Shown: positions 10,628 to 20,622, numbered from the stretch's first letter. The stretch: DNA of 64,000 nt from Reticulitermes speratus (GCA_021186555.1 JAJKFL010000004.1:6190001-6254000), one strand, 5' to 3'. Translations and numbers: made by a program. Notes: generated by a model from the sequence alone, not told the origin.

Positions 10628-11014
10628 TATTTATCTAAACCATAGACATAGGCAGAGAGACGGATAAAGGCCCCAACCTCACGCACTCTTGATTTATCAA
10701 ACAGAAATTAAATGAGATAAAATTGCGTGATAAGGAAACTTATATCCTTACACTGGTATTTATAAATCGACTGAATGAGGGTAAGGCATAACGGGAATAT
10801 AATAGTAATAGGGGGAAACCCCGCGAAGAGAAATAACTCACGTGGGAAAATGGCATTTAAGCACACCTAAAAATTAGTACGACGTATGTTCTAATCAATA
10901 CGGCTAAGTCAGTAGGAAGTAAGCATTAATAACCGAACGTCGCAGTCCTGTACTTGCAACACCGGCTTTGAAACTTGACAATCATTACCCCGTGTTTTCC
11001 TTAGTTGCTCAAGG
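10628..11014. other. No gene recognised
   Basis: AT-rich sequence without a recognisable repeat or coding frame. Confidence 0.35.
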
Positions 11015-11028
11015 CACCTGCAAGGATA

Positions 11029-11427
11029 ATAATAATAATAATTCTTATGGGCCTGGGCCTCCTCTTGCCTCCTCTTGTCGAGGTTACTAAGTCATGCGCA
11101 TTCATGGCAGCTGGTGACCGGCCAGCTAGCCGCGCTTAGTGTTCTATCGATCCTGATGTGCACGCCAGAGCCATCTGGCAGGCAGTCAGGAGACTTGGAT
11201 GAGAAATGGAGGCAATTTGGCTTACGCAACATTTTTATTCATGCCCGTAAGGTTCTTTTACATGCCGTAAATCTACGACATGGGACCGACGGCTTTACTT
11301 CCCCTCCGAAGGAAGTGGTGCTCCGGATTTTTATCAACCTTAAAAATCCATCGACCTCGGTCGGGATCGAACCCGCGAACCTTGGGTCCAGTGGCGAGCA
11401 CGCTAACCACTAGTCCACCGAGGTCGA
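11029..11427 (-). mobile_element. SINE_G, perfect 14-bp target duplication
   Basis: On the minus strand the tRNA-like head starts GTCGACCTCGGTGGACTAG, with TGGTTAGCGTGCTCGCC (A-box area) and B box GGGTTCGATCCC. The body runs to a GGCCCAGGCCCATA-type tail and an ATT-repeat end (plus-strand AATAATAATAAT at 11026-11042). The TSD CACCTGCAAGGATA occurs at 11015-11028 and 11428-11441 without mismatch. Compared with the 13365 copy it lacks about 22 bp near the tail (the GGCTCAACAGCCC module). Confidence 0.92.
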
Positions 11428-11441
11428 CACCTGCAAGGATA

Positions 11442-12306
11442 GTGCATCAAAATAACTCACTAACATTCCTGCCTTAGTATTTGTAATCCGGCTGTTTTAT
11501 AATATGACACTAGAAACATCCTCTTAACTCAGGAATTTGTTTACTAGTAAAAGCTGTATCGACCGAGTCAACAGAACGTATTCCTGGTTTCAAACATTCT
11601 AAACTTCGACGCTACACACGGCGATCCGTCTGGGTGCGAGTAAAAGTGAAACGCTATGAAAACAAAGCAGCAAGTGATACATTGCTCACCTGTTGCATGC
11701 CTTAACAAAAAGGTGAAACTTTGTTACGTGACACTCGCTGCGATATGCGGCTTGCGGATCGTTTACAACCTTAAAGATGCACGCCAGAGAAAAGCAGTTA
11801 GCAAACGGTGTCAGCGACAGCTGGCGTCATCGCGACACACACATTGCTTAGTCTCCAAATTCGCCGGAATTAACACCGGCCCATTTCTTTGTATGGGGGT
11901 TCGTGAAAAAAAAACATTTTTATGGTCAACGCCCCACAGACGTTGGTGACCTTACGGCTACGATCGCCGCATCGATTTCACGCAAATGACACGTGGGAAG
12001 AACGGTTGTCCCGATATGAACTTGTCGCGTTCACGAAGGCGATCACGTTCAGGGATAGTTCTCCGAAGTCTGTTGGGTGCATTTCACATTATGCAGTGTT
12101 TTACCTTATCGATACACAAACCAAGCCCTCTGTATGCTCTGAAATACATTAATTAACTCATACGTTAATTAGTCAGCTTATAAGCTGACAGGAAACGGAC
12201 TCCTGACAACGATGTAATAAACTTCCGGAATCGATTAAAAGCTTAATTTTTTAACAGCTTAGGAACCATTAGCTTACTACGAAATCTGCTTCATGCAAGC
12301 AGTTAT
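11442..12306. other. No gene recognised
   Basis: Frames of 97 and 76 codons overlap at 11656-12152 without domain signatures. No repeat family of this window is detected. It is one of the longer repeat-poor stretches. Confidence 0.35.
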
Positions 12307-12310
12307 TTAA

Positions 12311-12545
12311 CCCTTTGAAGACTGAATTCAACCTGAATTTTCTTTTAAGTACTCAATATGTACATCGCAATAAACACACTCCGTCTCGGTTATGAAAATC
12401 AGTCGCTTAATGTTGTATAGTGAAATAATCCGTGTTTGTTCTGAGAACCATTTAAAACACATAAATGCACTCTGTCGGCAAAGGTGGAATTTTTGTACGG
12501 TAAACCTGGCGGTACGTATATAAAAATTAGGCTTTAAAGCATGGG
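12311..12545. mobile_element. piggyBac-type MITE, right end eroded
   Basis: TTAA (12307-12310) is followed by CCCTTTGAAGACTG. Internal blocks (GTTCTGAGAACCATTTAAAA, CACATAAATGCACTCTGT) match the element at 21899-22438. The right end reads GGCTTTAAAGCATGGG instead of the expected ..AAAGGGTTAA. CCC ends with TTAA targets are the piggyBac signature. Confidence 0.6.
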
Positions 12546-12867
12546 CATTCAAGCTTTCTATAGCAAAAAGCCATATCCGTATTGTGGGCTGGTTCACGGG
12601 TCGCACGTGGAAAAATAACAATAAGTGGCATAACTAACCGCCTAAATTGTGTAATTTTATAGCGTACAGATAACTTACAAATGTGGCCGCGGGCTGTGGG
12701 TTGGATACTACGCTTTATAGAGCTGTACAGCTAGCAACGCATTTCTGTGCGCAATATATGTACACGAACAGCCTGAAAGTTAACACAAATACATGGATTA
12801 TTACCAGCTAACAAAACACAGTTTCATGTATCATTTGTTGGTACAGATATGATCTCTCTGTCCCTCC

Positions 12868-13075
12868 AGCAGGACGGCTTAGCGGTAACGCACCCGACTT
12901 GTGTTTGGGAAGCAAGGGTTCGAATCTCGGGCATGACACTGGCTATCCTCAATACGATGTCGTTTAGACTTTGACCGGTTCCTTCGTAATCCTTTCCAAT
13001 TCATCATTCAACAACCACTCTATCGCAGTACGCGCTGCTCAGAGTCGTGTATTAAACCACAAATAGCGAGCCCTT
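12868..13075 (+). mobile_element. SINE_H copy
   Basis: The head contains GGACGGCTTAGCGGTAACGC (A-box-like) and AGGGTTCGAATCTCGG (B box). Downstream are CCGGTTCCTTCGTAATCC and TTTCCAATTCATCATTCA, then caaccactc. The tail module TTTCCAATTCATYATT recurs at 31340 and 61225. No clear TSD. Confidence 0.6.
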
Positions 13076-13364
13076 AATTTAACATTCATACTTCAAATAG
13101 TGCTTTAATCGTCTAGCTTCTAGCAAACTAAAATCTGCAGATGATACAATGTATTTAAACAATGTGCGACGTAGCAAAAACCAGTCCAAGGTCTCACCAA
13201 CGCCTGCATCGTTCGGCAACTTCTCCTACTCCAGTGACTAACATGCAACCTATGGAATATTATCCAGGCGTATCAGCCTGGGGGAGTTAATGGCGCGCGT
13301 GCTTCGAACACTGGGCACACGACACCTCGTCTGCGTCACAAAGCAGTACTTTCTTGTCATTACT

Positions 13365-13775
13365 AATAATAATAATTCTTGGCTCAACAGCCCTGTATGG
13401 GCCTGGGCCTCCTCTTGCCTCCTCTTGTCGAGGTTACTAAGTCATGCGCATTCATGGCAGCTGGTGACCGGCCAGCTAGCCGCGCTTAGTGTTCTATCGA
13501 TCCTGATGTGCACGCCAGAGCCATCTGGCAGGCAGTCAGGAGACTTGGATGAGAAATGGAGGCAATTTGGCTTACGCAACATTTTTATTCATGCCCGTAA
13601 GGTTCTTTTACATGCCGTAAATCTACGACATGGGACCGACGGCTTTACTTCCCCTCCGAAGGAAGTGGTGCTCCGGATTTTTATCATCCTTAAAAATCCA
13701 TCCTCGGTCGGGATCGAACCCGCGAACCTTGGGTCCAGTGGCGAGCACGCTAACCACTAGTCCACCGAGGTCGAC
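13365..13775 (-). mobile_element. SINE_G, full length, perfect 13-bp target duplication
   Basis: Nearly identical to the 11029 copy, with a few substitutions, a 3-bp difference near the B box (ATCCATCCTCGG versus ATCCATCGACCTCGG) and an extra GGCTCAACAGCCCTG module near the 3' end. TSD TCTTGTCATTACT at 13352-13364 and 13776-13788. The ATT-rich 3' end is at the plus-strand left. The 156-codon plus-strand frame across it is an artefact. Confidence 0.92.
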
Positions 13776-13788
13776 TCTTGTCATTACT

Positions 13789-14635
13789 GCGTTCATGATT
13801 ACTGCGGAGTGAATCCAAACCACCGGGCAGAGCGAAACAAAAATTGTGCCTTCCTGTTACTTTGGGACTTCTCGCAATCCCAGTTCACAGATGTCTCTGC
13901 TTTCTCAATGCAGAACAAAAGTCAGGAGATAAACACACTACCGGTTGAAATAATCTTAGAGCAAGAGGATACGATGGGTAGGACATGCTGCTAGCATGAA
14001 GGGGATGAGAAATACGTACAACATTGAGTTGGCAGTTCTCAAAAGAATGAAAGGATAATGCTCTTACTGAAATGGATCTTTAAAGGACTCTCACACCGGA
14101 CATTACTTAAGACACGATTGCGATAAGATGGCGATACGATTAGCTTACGATAGGACTCAGCCCTTACCTCACATCTTGCAAATTACCATGCAACTTTACA
14201 AGACAAACATTTCCCCTGAGTGGGCTGCATTTCCCTCTTTTCTTGTCAAGTCATTCAATAACTTAAGTATAAGTTAGCACTTCCATGTTGTACACATGAG
14301 CTCCGGCACTGTGCTAGACAGTGAAGAAATGTTCATCACCACACAACAACAACTAGTCGGAGACAATCACAGAATGAGCACACGGTCACGTCTCTAACGA
14401 GGCAAGTGGTGGACCCCACCACATCACACAAGTGCAATGAACTTCTTCCCACTAGGATGCAGCATCCTCCGTATTCATTACCATTAGTCTCATCAACGCA
14501 TACCTTATCTCCATGGAAACAAGAAGTTTAATACCACAGTCATAACTGCAACCACGCGAACCTACACGTCACTTCTTGCATCCACTCCACATCCTTCATT
14601 AGCCCCGTAGAACGGTAAAGGCTTCATCACGGAGC
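13789..14635. other. No gene recognised
   Basis: No repeat family or coding frame identified. Around 13960-14060 phrases such as GATACGATGGGTAGGACATG faintly resemble LINE C-terminal coding sequence but cannot be framed. Confidence 0.3.
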
Positions 14636-14870
14636 AGAGACTTTTTTGAGAAGCCGATAGTCACTCAAAACATTCCGCACATTTTATAGGCTCCAAATGT
14701 TCATTATCGTGTTCACAACAGCTTGCCTTTGGCCCCTCTGCTCAGCCAAATGACTCCAGTCTCTATCTTCCAACTTTATTTCTTCAACATCCACTTTTAA
14801 GACTATCCCCCATCTACGCCTCAGTCTTCCAAGTAGTCTCCTTCCTTCAGGCTTTTGGCCAAAACTTGCG
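14636..14870 (-). pseudogene. RTE-like LINE C-terminus and 3' end
   Basis: The minus strand reads through frameshifts into a GRRLLGRLRRRWG-like segment, the usual ..GRPRRRWEDN.. of these LINEs. After the degraded remainder come GTGAACACGATAATGAACAT, a CCTATAAAATGTGCGG block and the 3' end GGCTTCTCAAAAAAGTCTC, then tgctccgtg. The homologous end is seen at 8388. In-frame stops make it a pseudogene. Confidence 0.65.
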
Positions 14871-14971
14871 TTCTATAAGATCCGCCTATTGTACCCTCCT
14901 TGACTTGATCATGTTAGTTAACACTTGGCCAGGGAGTATGGAGTACAACTTACGAACTTTCTCAGCATATA

Positions 14972-15157
14972 CAGTCGAACTCGGTTATAACGACATAGGT
15001 TTATACGACACCTCGTCTATTGCGTCAGATATTCTGTGGAACCAATTACTTCCGCGCAGTTAGCCATAACATTGTACGCCTCGATTCTAACAACACTCGT
15101 TTATAACGACACAAAATATTTAGTCCTTTTCCATGACGTTATAACGGGGTTCTACTG
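14972..15157. mobile_element. Pogo/Tigger-like MITE, 186 bp
   Basis: CAGTCGAACTCGGTTATAAC at the left end and GTTATAACGGGGTTCTACTG at the right are TIRs. TA flanks are at 14970-14971 and 15158-15159. Its interior (GCGTCAGATATTCTGTGG, AACACTCGTTTATAACGACA) closely matches 10441-10625. Confidence 0.87.
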
Positions 15158-15159
15158 TA

Positions 15160-15837
15160 ATTTTATCCAGTCTCCTGTTACTTCCTCACGCCTAGACCCA
15201 TTCTCCTCAGCACCTCCATCAAACGGAAAGCTAATCGTAATGGTTACCCGATTCTAGGTCGTTGTTCACAGGTTGTAAAACTGCATTATATGTGTGCATA
15301 ATTTTCTAAGTTTCATCAACGTACAAACCTGTAGAAATCCTACACTACGACAACCCGTGTCGCTTACACTTCAGAAGTTTGCATGGTCATGATTTTGATA
15401 GTACTAATACTAAAAACTAAGTACCAAGTTAGTGTGAACTTTAATTACACGATGTCCATAGCAAGTTTCGTGACAACCGTGGATCGATTTAGAACTTCAT
15501 GTGCGGTCAGGCAGCTTCCCTTTCCTTAGGGAAAGGAAGGAGCCTGAAGCTGCCCTCAGTACATTCCGCGCCTCAACACTCGGTATCTGTGGGATCAGGA
15601 GTCGTTACACTGGCGAACAGACGTGCACGTCACTGGATCTTTACAACTGTTGTTAGTTGTGAGCGAGTTCTCAACGACAAGTTTCAACACTGCACCCATT
15701 AAGCTTGCAATGTCCGTCCACCTCCCGTGTGTAACAATCAGAGAAACGCTGAATGATTTTCACTAAACTTAGTGTTGGGATGTTTCAATAACCTGTGTAG
15801 AAATCTCCAATTTTTTTGTAAATAGGACTACAATAGC
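15160..15837. other. No gene; palindromic patch 15507-15560
   Basis: CTTCCCTTTCC at 15517-15527 and GGAAAGGAAG at 15532-15541 form a hairpin inside imperfectly paired GGCAGC/GCTGCC flanks. The rest has no recognisable feature. Confidence 0.4.
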
Positions 15838-16185
15838 GGGAACGCTACATGGAGACTAACACGTGTTCCTGCCTGTGTATCGAGCGTTACAAGGAGAACT
15901 ACGCGTGTTCCCGCCCGTATATCGCGCATTACATGGAGACCTACACGTATTCCCGCCCGCACATCGAGCATTAAATGGAGACCTACACGTGTTCCCGCCC
16001 GTATATCGAGCGTTACATGGAGACCTACACGTGTTCCCGCCCGTATATCGAGCGTTACATGGAGACCTACACGTGTTCCCGCCCGTATATCGAGCGTTAC
16101 ATGGAGACCTACACGTGTTCCCGCCCGTATATCGAGCGTTACATGGAGACCTACACGTGTTCCCACCCGCGTATCGAGCCTATGG
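15838..16185. repeat. 42-bp minisatellite, about 8 units
   Basis: The unit contains GTTACATGGAGACCTACACG followed by TGTTCCCGCCCGTATATCGA. The four central units are almost identical; the outer ones are diverged. Because 42 is a multiple of three and the unit lacks stops in several frames, it opens repeat frames on both strands (14-residue unit METYTCSRPYIERY in one). There is no start context, signal peptide or codon bias to argue that any frame is translated. Confidence 0.92.
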
Positions 16186-16404
16186 CAACGAAGAACGTTT
16201 CGAAGAACAAAAAAGACACGGGGAAATGTGTAACATCTTTCGCGATCGATACACTTTTCTCACGAGTCTTGTGGCTTACAAAACGATTACAAAAATGAAT
16301 TATTATTTAACCTCACAATTTCAAAAACCTGGAGCAAATAATAAATCGAACGCGTGACGTTATGCATTCTCTAGCTTCCTCATAAAATACTTCAGGTTAT
16401 TAAA

Positions 16405-16700
16405 GCTCTAAGGGCAAACGTTCGTGATTCGATTCCCGGCAAAGGCGAGTGATTTTTCTCTTCTCACAAATTGCCCACACCGGCTCCTAGGCCACCCAGA
16501 CTCCTATTCGAGGGGTACCGGGCAGCTCTTTTCCCGTGGGTAAAGCGCCATGGGCGAGAAGCTAATCACTCATCTCTATTCAGTGCTTATATGGATGGCG
16601 AGATTTCTTTCACTCATTCTGCCAAAACAGCAGATAAATCCCGTAAGGTAAGGTGTTCCCGTGCGAGGTATTTAGTGCGTACATTCGAAGCATAATTTAA
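16405..16700 (+). mobile_element. SINE_E-like copy, diverged
   Basis: TGATTCGATTCCCGGC is B-box-like. Downstream CCGGCTCCTAGGCCACCCAG, GGGGTACCGGGCAGC and CCGTGGGTAAAGCGCC follow the same order as SINE_E (AGCCTCC, GGGTACCGGGTCATTCC, GGGGTAAAG). The head 5' of the B box is not clear. Confidence 0.5.
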
Positions 16701-16899
16701 AGAGAACTGTAATGTAACATACGCGTATATTCGTGACACAACCGGCTTTTAGTTGGATTCTTCTCTCACTGGGGAAGGAGAAACACAAATTACAGGCAGA
16801 GATAACGCCATGTTTGCACACAAACACCACTTGGTGTTCCGTTAAAAATGTGCATGAAAAACGACAAACGTCAATCCACAACAAAGAGACATGCGTGAT

Positions 16900-17035
16900 T
16901 TCAGGTTTCCGTCGCGGCGTAAAAGAGATCTGCGCTCTCTTGGGATTTTACGCAGCGTAGAATGGTACTTTCTTACCGACGTTTCGGGGCAACCTATCGG
17001 TCCCATCTTGAAGATGTCGGTAATAAACTAACATT
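16900..17035 (-). mobile_element. Penelope-like terminal arm with hammerhead-like core
   Basis: The plus strand reads TGATTTCAGGTTTCCGTCGC, CTGCGCTCTCTTGGGA, TTTTACGCAGCGTAG, CCGACGTTTCGGGGCAACC, then tatcggtcccatcttgaag. The same order is seen at 24029, 51733 and 55158. The minus strand carries AAGATGGGACC ... GCCCCGAAACGTCGG. A short downstream segment (ATTCCATGCTGCTT) recurs at about 17886. Confidence 0.55.
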
Positions 17036-17130
17036 CCATGCTGCTTTTTTTACGTCGTGTTCACCGTGTAATTTGATAACATTCAGCAATTAAACCAACA
17101 AATACACTTTATTTCCTACTTATGTCCACT

Positions 17131-17175
17131 AACCCTACACATGTTTCGGCTGCAACAGAGTCATCATCAGGGGTT
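17131..17175 (-). ncRNA. Hammerhead-ribozyme-like motif (best helix I)
   Basis: Minus strand, 5' to 3': AACCC (helix I), CUGAUGA core, a weak helix II (GACU/AGCC around CUGUUGC, one mismatch, with one unpaired U after the core), GAA, short ACAUGUGU (helix III), A (predicted cleavage nucleotide), GGGUU (helix I, all five pairs). This matches the hammerhead rules C3-U-G-A-N-G-A9, G12-A-A14 and A15.1/U16.1 then H17. Hammerheads with minimal, near-palindromic helix III are known from Penelope-like retroelement termini. The extra U and two-base helix III loop are departures. Activity is untested. Confidence 0.5.
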
Positions 17176-17488
17176 CAAGGTCACGTTCACTTCAACATTC
17201 ACTGTTCCATTTGGTATCACCACTTATACACCACAATGTATGTCAATTTTCTGTTAACAGTTGATAACACTCACTGCCTCCGTTTATACAACCTTATCTT
17301 TTCAATGTCTGACGTAGGTTCGTTTTGTCTTGGGTTAAAAACGCAAAAGCTGATAATACAAAGTCGTTAAAACGTTTCACACTGTTGACACCGTGCATCT
17401 TCATCATATTAAATTAGGTTATAGACCAACTAATGCACACTAAAACCACTTTTTAAGTAGCTTTATTATTAAAATTGTTAAAATTGTA

Positions 17489-17528
17489 CCCCTACACGTG
17501 TTTCGATCCTAGGATCATCGTCAGGGGG
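17489..17528 (-). ncRNA. Hammerhead-like motif, left foldback arm
   Basis: Mirror copy of the motif at 17698-17738: minus strand CCCC, CUGACGA, U, GAUCC-UA-GGAUC, GAA, ACACGUGU, A, GGGG. Helix I is the C/G tract; helix II is five pairs. Confidence 0.5.
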
Positions 17529-17697
17529 TTTTTTTTTGCTAAAAGCTACAGTCACTTCAAATACATGATTTAAAATATTCTTAAAATATTCTTAAAAGTT
17601 AAAATATTTTAACTTATAATACATAAGTGTTAAAGTGCCGACAGAATATTTTAAATCATGTATTTGAAGTGACTGTAGCTTTTAGCAAAAAAAAAAA

Positions 17698-17738
17698 CCC
17701 CCCTGACGATGATCCTAGGATCGAAACACGTGTAGGGG
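17698..17738 (+). ncRNA. Hammerhead-like motif, right foldback arm
   Basis: Helix I C tract at 17698-17702, core CUGACGA at 17703-17709, an unpaired U, helix II GAUCC/GGAUC with a UA loop, GAA at 17723-17725, palindromic ACACGUGU at 17726-17733 (helix III, intermolecular if dimeric), A at 17734 as predicted cleavage nucleotide, helix I GGGG at 17735-17738. All conserved core bases are present. The two-base helix II loop and palindromic helix III suggest dimerisation. Confidence 0.5.
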
Positions 17739-17803
17739 TACAATTTTAACAATTTTAATAATAAAGCTACTTAAAAAGTGGTTTTAGTGTGCATCAGTTG
17801 GTC

Positions 17804-19045
17804 ATTAAAACGTGTTCATAATTTGTGTAGGGTTAATGAACATAACCAAGATATAAAGTGCATCTGTTGGTCTGTTGAATGAATTCCATGCTGCTTAAAA
17901 TCCAAAAGAGTGCAGATCTCAACAAGAGGCACATCTGCGTTTCCACGGGCTAAGATTTAGACTGTGATTTACTGGCGTCAAAACCCAGACGACAGCAACA
18001 GAAGAGGAGACACACACTTCCAAGAAAGGCCATTCACAGATCACTGACACATCCAAGCAATAACCTGCCACGGAGACTCAGTAGAGTATGACAAACAAGA
18101 CGTGGGAATTTGAAACGACTATACTTACGTACTGCACTTGCAGCACTGGTACAACGATAATGAAGGCGGAAGATTTTATTCACGTAAAAACACATGAAGT
18201 ATATGATCCTGTTCATCCAGTTCCATTTCCAGAAAAACAAACTGGAATCTTCCATAACTGCAGCCAGTTTTCTGTAGCGAAGATTTCTACAGCTGCTTTG
18301 TCCGCTTTCAGTTCATCAGCCTGCCATGGGAACATCTTTACCTTTACTTGTCAGCGGGTGTTATAAAACTGCTGTTAAGCCATTTCTTCATGGCAGTTTT
18401 ATTAATTCCAGTAGAACTACTACGACTCTTCCTGTTCCTAAATATGAGAGGCAGAGGTAAAGAAGTAACTAGTCGTATCTCTGCAAATGGGAAGTTCAAG
18501 AAGTAAAAGGAAAGCAGCGAAAACTGCAAAAAAAATCAGCTTCACTGCTGTTAAACTACTGCCAGACAAAAGTGTACGTGCTGATCGTATACTTCCTATG
18601 CGTGCTAAATGCCCTGTACGTCTTATTCCCTTAATTTAATGGCAATAATAATATCAGTTGTGCCACTTTTCCCCCAATACTTTAAAGCGAGCTTCCACCA
18701 CTGTAAGCACTGAACATGCAACAAACATGGTTTATCCAGAATCTGCAGAATTTCAACACAGAAGCGTGAGGTACCGGGATTAGGTTAGACAATCTGATGT
18801 TATAATGGATCCGTGTATAAACGGTAACTTAGTTACTACGAGACGCGGTGACGTCACATCTCAGGTAATTCCGTAACTCGAAGTGAATTCGTTTCACTGG
18901 GGGCACATGAGACGGGACGTAACGGAATAACCGCTGAATTAATGTTCCCTCATCACTGGCACGAGAAAAGCTACCGCTTCCAACAGCTGGCTTACACACG
19001 GTAAGAAATTTAAATCAAGTATAAAAGAGAGAAATAGAAAGGAAA
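17804..19045. other. No gene recognised
   Basis: 17875-17940 (TTCCATGCTGCTT, then GAGTGCAGATCTC) weakly resembles the edge of the Penelope-like arm at 17035. Frames of 73-92 codons at 18034-18366 show no domain I recognise. No tandem or inverted structure is seen until 19046. Confidence 0.3.
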
Positions 19046-19617
19046 ATTGTCACACTCACAGTGAAAATACGTGTACGTCCTAAACGGAATCTTACAAATT
19101 GTCACACTCACAGTGAAAATACGTGTACGTCTTAAAGGGAATCTTACAAATTGTCACACTCACAGTGAAAATACGTGTACGTCCTAAAGGGAATCTTACA
19201 AATTGTCACACTCACAGTGAAAATAAGTGTATGTCCTAAAGGGAATCTTACAAATTGTCACACTCACAGTGAAAATACGTGTACGTCCTAAAGGGAATCT
19301 TACGAATTGTCACACTCACAGTGAAAATACGTGTACGTCTTAAAGGGAATCTTACAAATTGTCACACTCACAGTGAAAATACGTGTACGTCCTAAAGGGA
19401 ATCTTACAAATTGTCACACTCACAGTGAAAATACGTGTACGTCCTAAAGGGAATCTTACAAATTGTCACACTCACAGTGAAAATACGTGTACGTCCTAAA
19501 GGGAATCTTACGAACTGTCACACTCACAGTGAAAATACGTGTACGTCCTAAAGGGAATCTTACAAATTGTCACACTCACAGTGAAAATACGTGTACGTCC
19601 TAAAGGGAATCTTACAA
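19046..19617. repeat. 52-bp minisatellite, 11 units
   Basis: Units start ATTGTCACACTCACAGTGAA and continue AATACGTGTACGTCCTAAAG and GGAATCTTAC. The period is 52 bp (unit starts at 19046, 19098 and so on to 19566). Differences are single bases (AAACGG for AAAGGG in unit 1, CTTACGA in two units, AAGTGTATG in one), indicating a recent or homogenised array. It is flanked by unassigned sequence. Confidence 0.95.
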
Positions 19618-20095
19618 ATTAGCAGGACAATGCTCAGGGCCGAGCACTTCACAGTTATACAACACAATGTTCAGCTTAATTCCTTATGTCTTGTGGCTAC
19701 TTTGCTTCTCATATTGTTACCAGTGTTCTTTCATTGCAGCTACCTGCCAAAATCAGAAATCATAGACCTGACGGATATACACAGTAACTACGCTACACGC
19801 TGAAAACAAGCGACTGATTCCCGGAAGAGGCAGGAAATATTCCCTTCACTACAGCACAATGACGGGACCTGAGGCCCACTGGGGCCCACCTGGCCTCTTG
19901 TCGAACAGCATAGGGCGGGTGAAGTGGAAATTGAAAAGGTAAAGCAGCCGGAGAGTGAAGCTAGTCGAATACTCGCCTCCATCTTAGGTTCTGGATGAGA
20001 ATTATTTGAACTACGCCACATTCCACCATGCTCTTTATAGCGTGGTGCCGAAATAAAAACTAGAATAAATTTACATTTTACTGCTAACAGCAGTA
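19618..20095. other. No gene recognised
   Basis: Immediately follows the array. It contains a GC-rich patch at 19860-19920 and a 70-codon frame without features. Confidence 0.35.
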
Positions 20096-20109
20096 AATCA
20101 TGGACAGTT

Positions 20110-20404
20110 TTTTTTTGTGGTGAAGGGCCCCGCAGAAGAAGCTACGGACGCACCGCAGTCTAGAGGCTTATTGTGCAAACCCGTGATGAAGATGAAGAGA
20201 AAGAGGATTAGTTTTTTTTTCAGTTTTTCCGTACAATGGAGCACCAGTGGAATGAAATTTACAGAGGAAAACCGAAGTGCTCGGAGAAAAACCTGTCCCA
20301 GTGCCACTCTGTCCACCACAAATCCCACACGGACTAACACGGAATCGAACCCGGGCCTGCACGGTGAGAGGACGGCGACTAACCGCCTGAGCCATGACAC
20401 GGCC
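20110..20404 (-). mobile_element. SINE_A, full length, perfect 14-bp target duplication
   Basis: Flanked by AATCATGGACAGTT at 20096-20109 and 20405-20418. On the minus strand: GGCCGTGTCATGGCTCAGGC, B box GGGTTCGATTCC, CCGTGTGGGATTTGTGGTGG, GGCACTGGGACAGG, the CTTCATCACGGGTTTGCACA block, GCTGCGGTGCGTCCG-like 3' module (diverged), and poly-A at the plus-strand left. It shows the full layout: Glu-like tRNA head, about 130-bp body, GC-rich 3' module, A tail. The 168-codon plus-strand frame and 102-codon minus-strand frame are artefacts. Confidence 0.93.
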
Positions 20405-20622
20405 AATCATGGACAGTTAGTTTCTGACAATGCGTTACAAACACACGTGTCAGGTATAAGTGATATAAGAATTTCTAGCAATGCATCTTTTGCATGTGTT
20501 ATAGGCTCGGTTCCGTTAACTACAGAACAGCCCTACAGATTATCAATCTTCCTGTATCGAAGTCCCAGACGAGAAGTCGTAGAAGACAGTGCAGGTAAAG
20601 CACAACGCACAACGCACGCTTA

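Larger units (their letters stand above)
17424..17803. mobile_element. Penelope-like foldback, 160-bp inverted arms
   Basis: The left arm (17424-17581) and right arm (17643-17803) are nearly perfect inverted copies, from GACCAACTAATGCACACTA at the left to its complement TAGTGTGCATCAGTTGGTC at the right, around a 61-bp AT-rich loop. Each arm carries a hammerhead-like motif pointing towards the outer end. No coding sequence lies between the arms. The arms' near identity indicates recent formation or homogenisation. Confidence 0.8.

Noticed and set aside
13290..13760. 156-codon plus-strand frame repeated at 11075-11413
   Set aside because: It is the antisense frame of SINE_G; its repetition reflects the two SINE copies, not a gene family.
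15863..16357. 164-codon repeat protein
   Set aside because: Frame opened by a 42-bp minisatellite with no stops; equally long frames exist on both strands.
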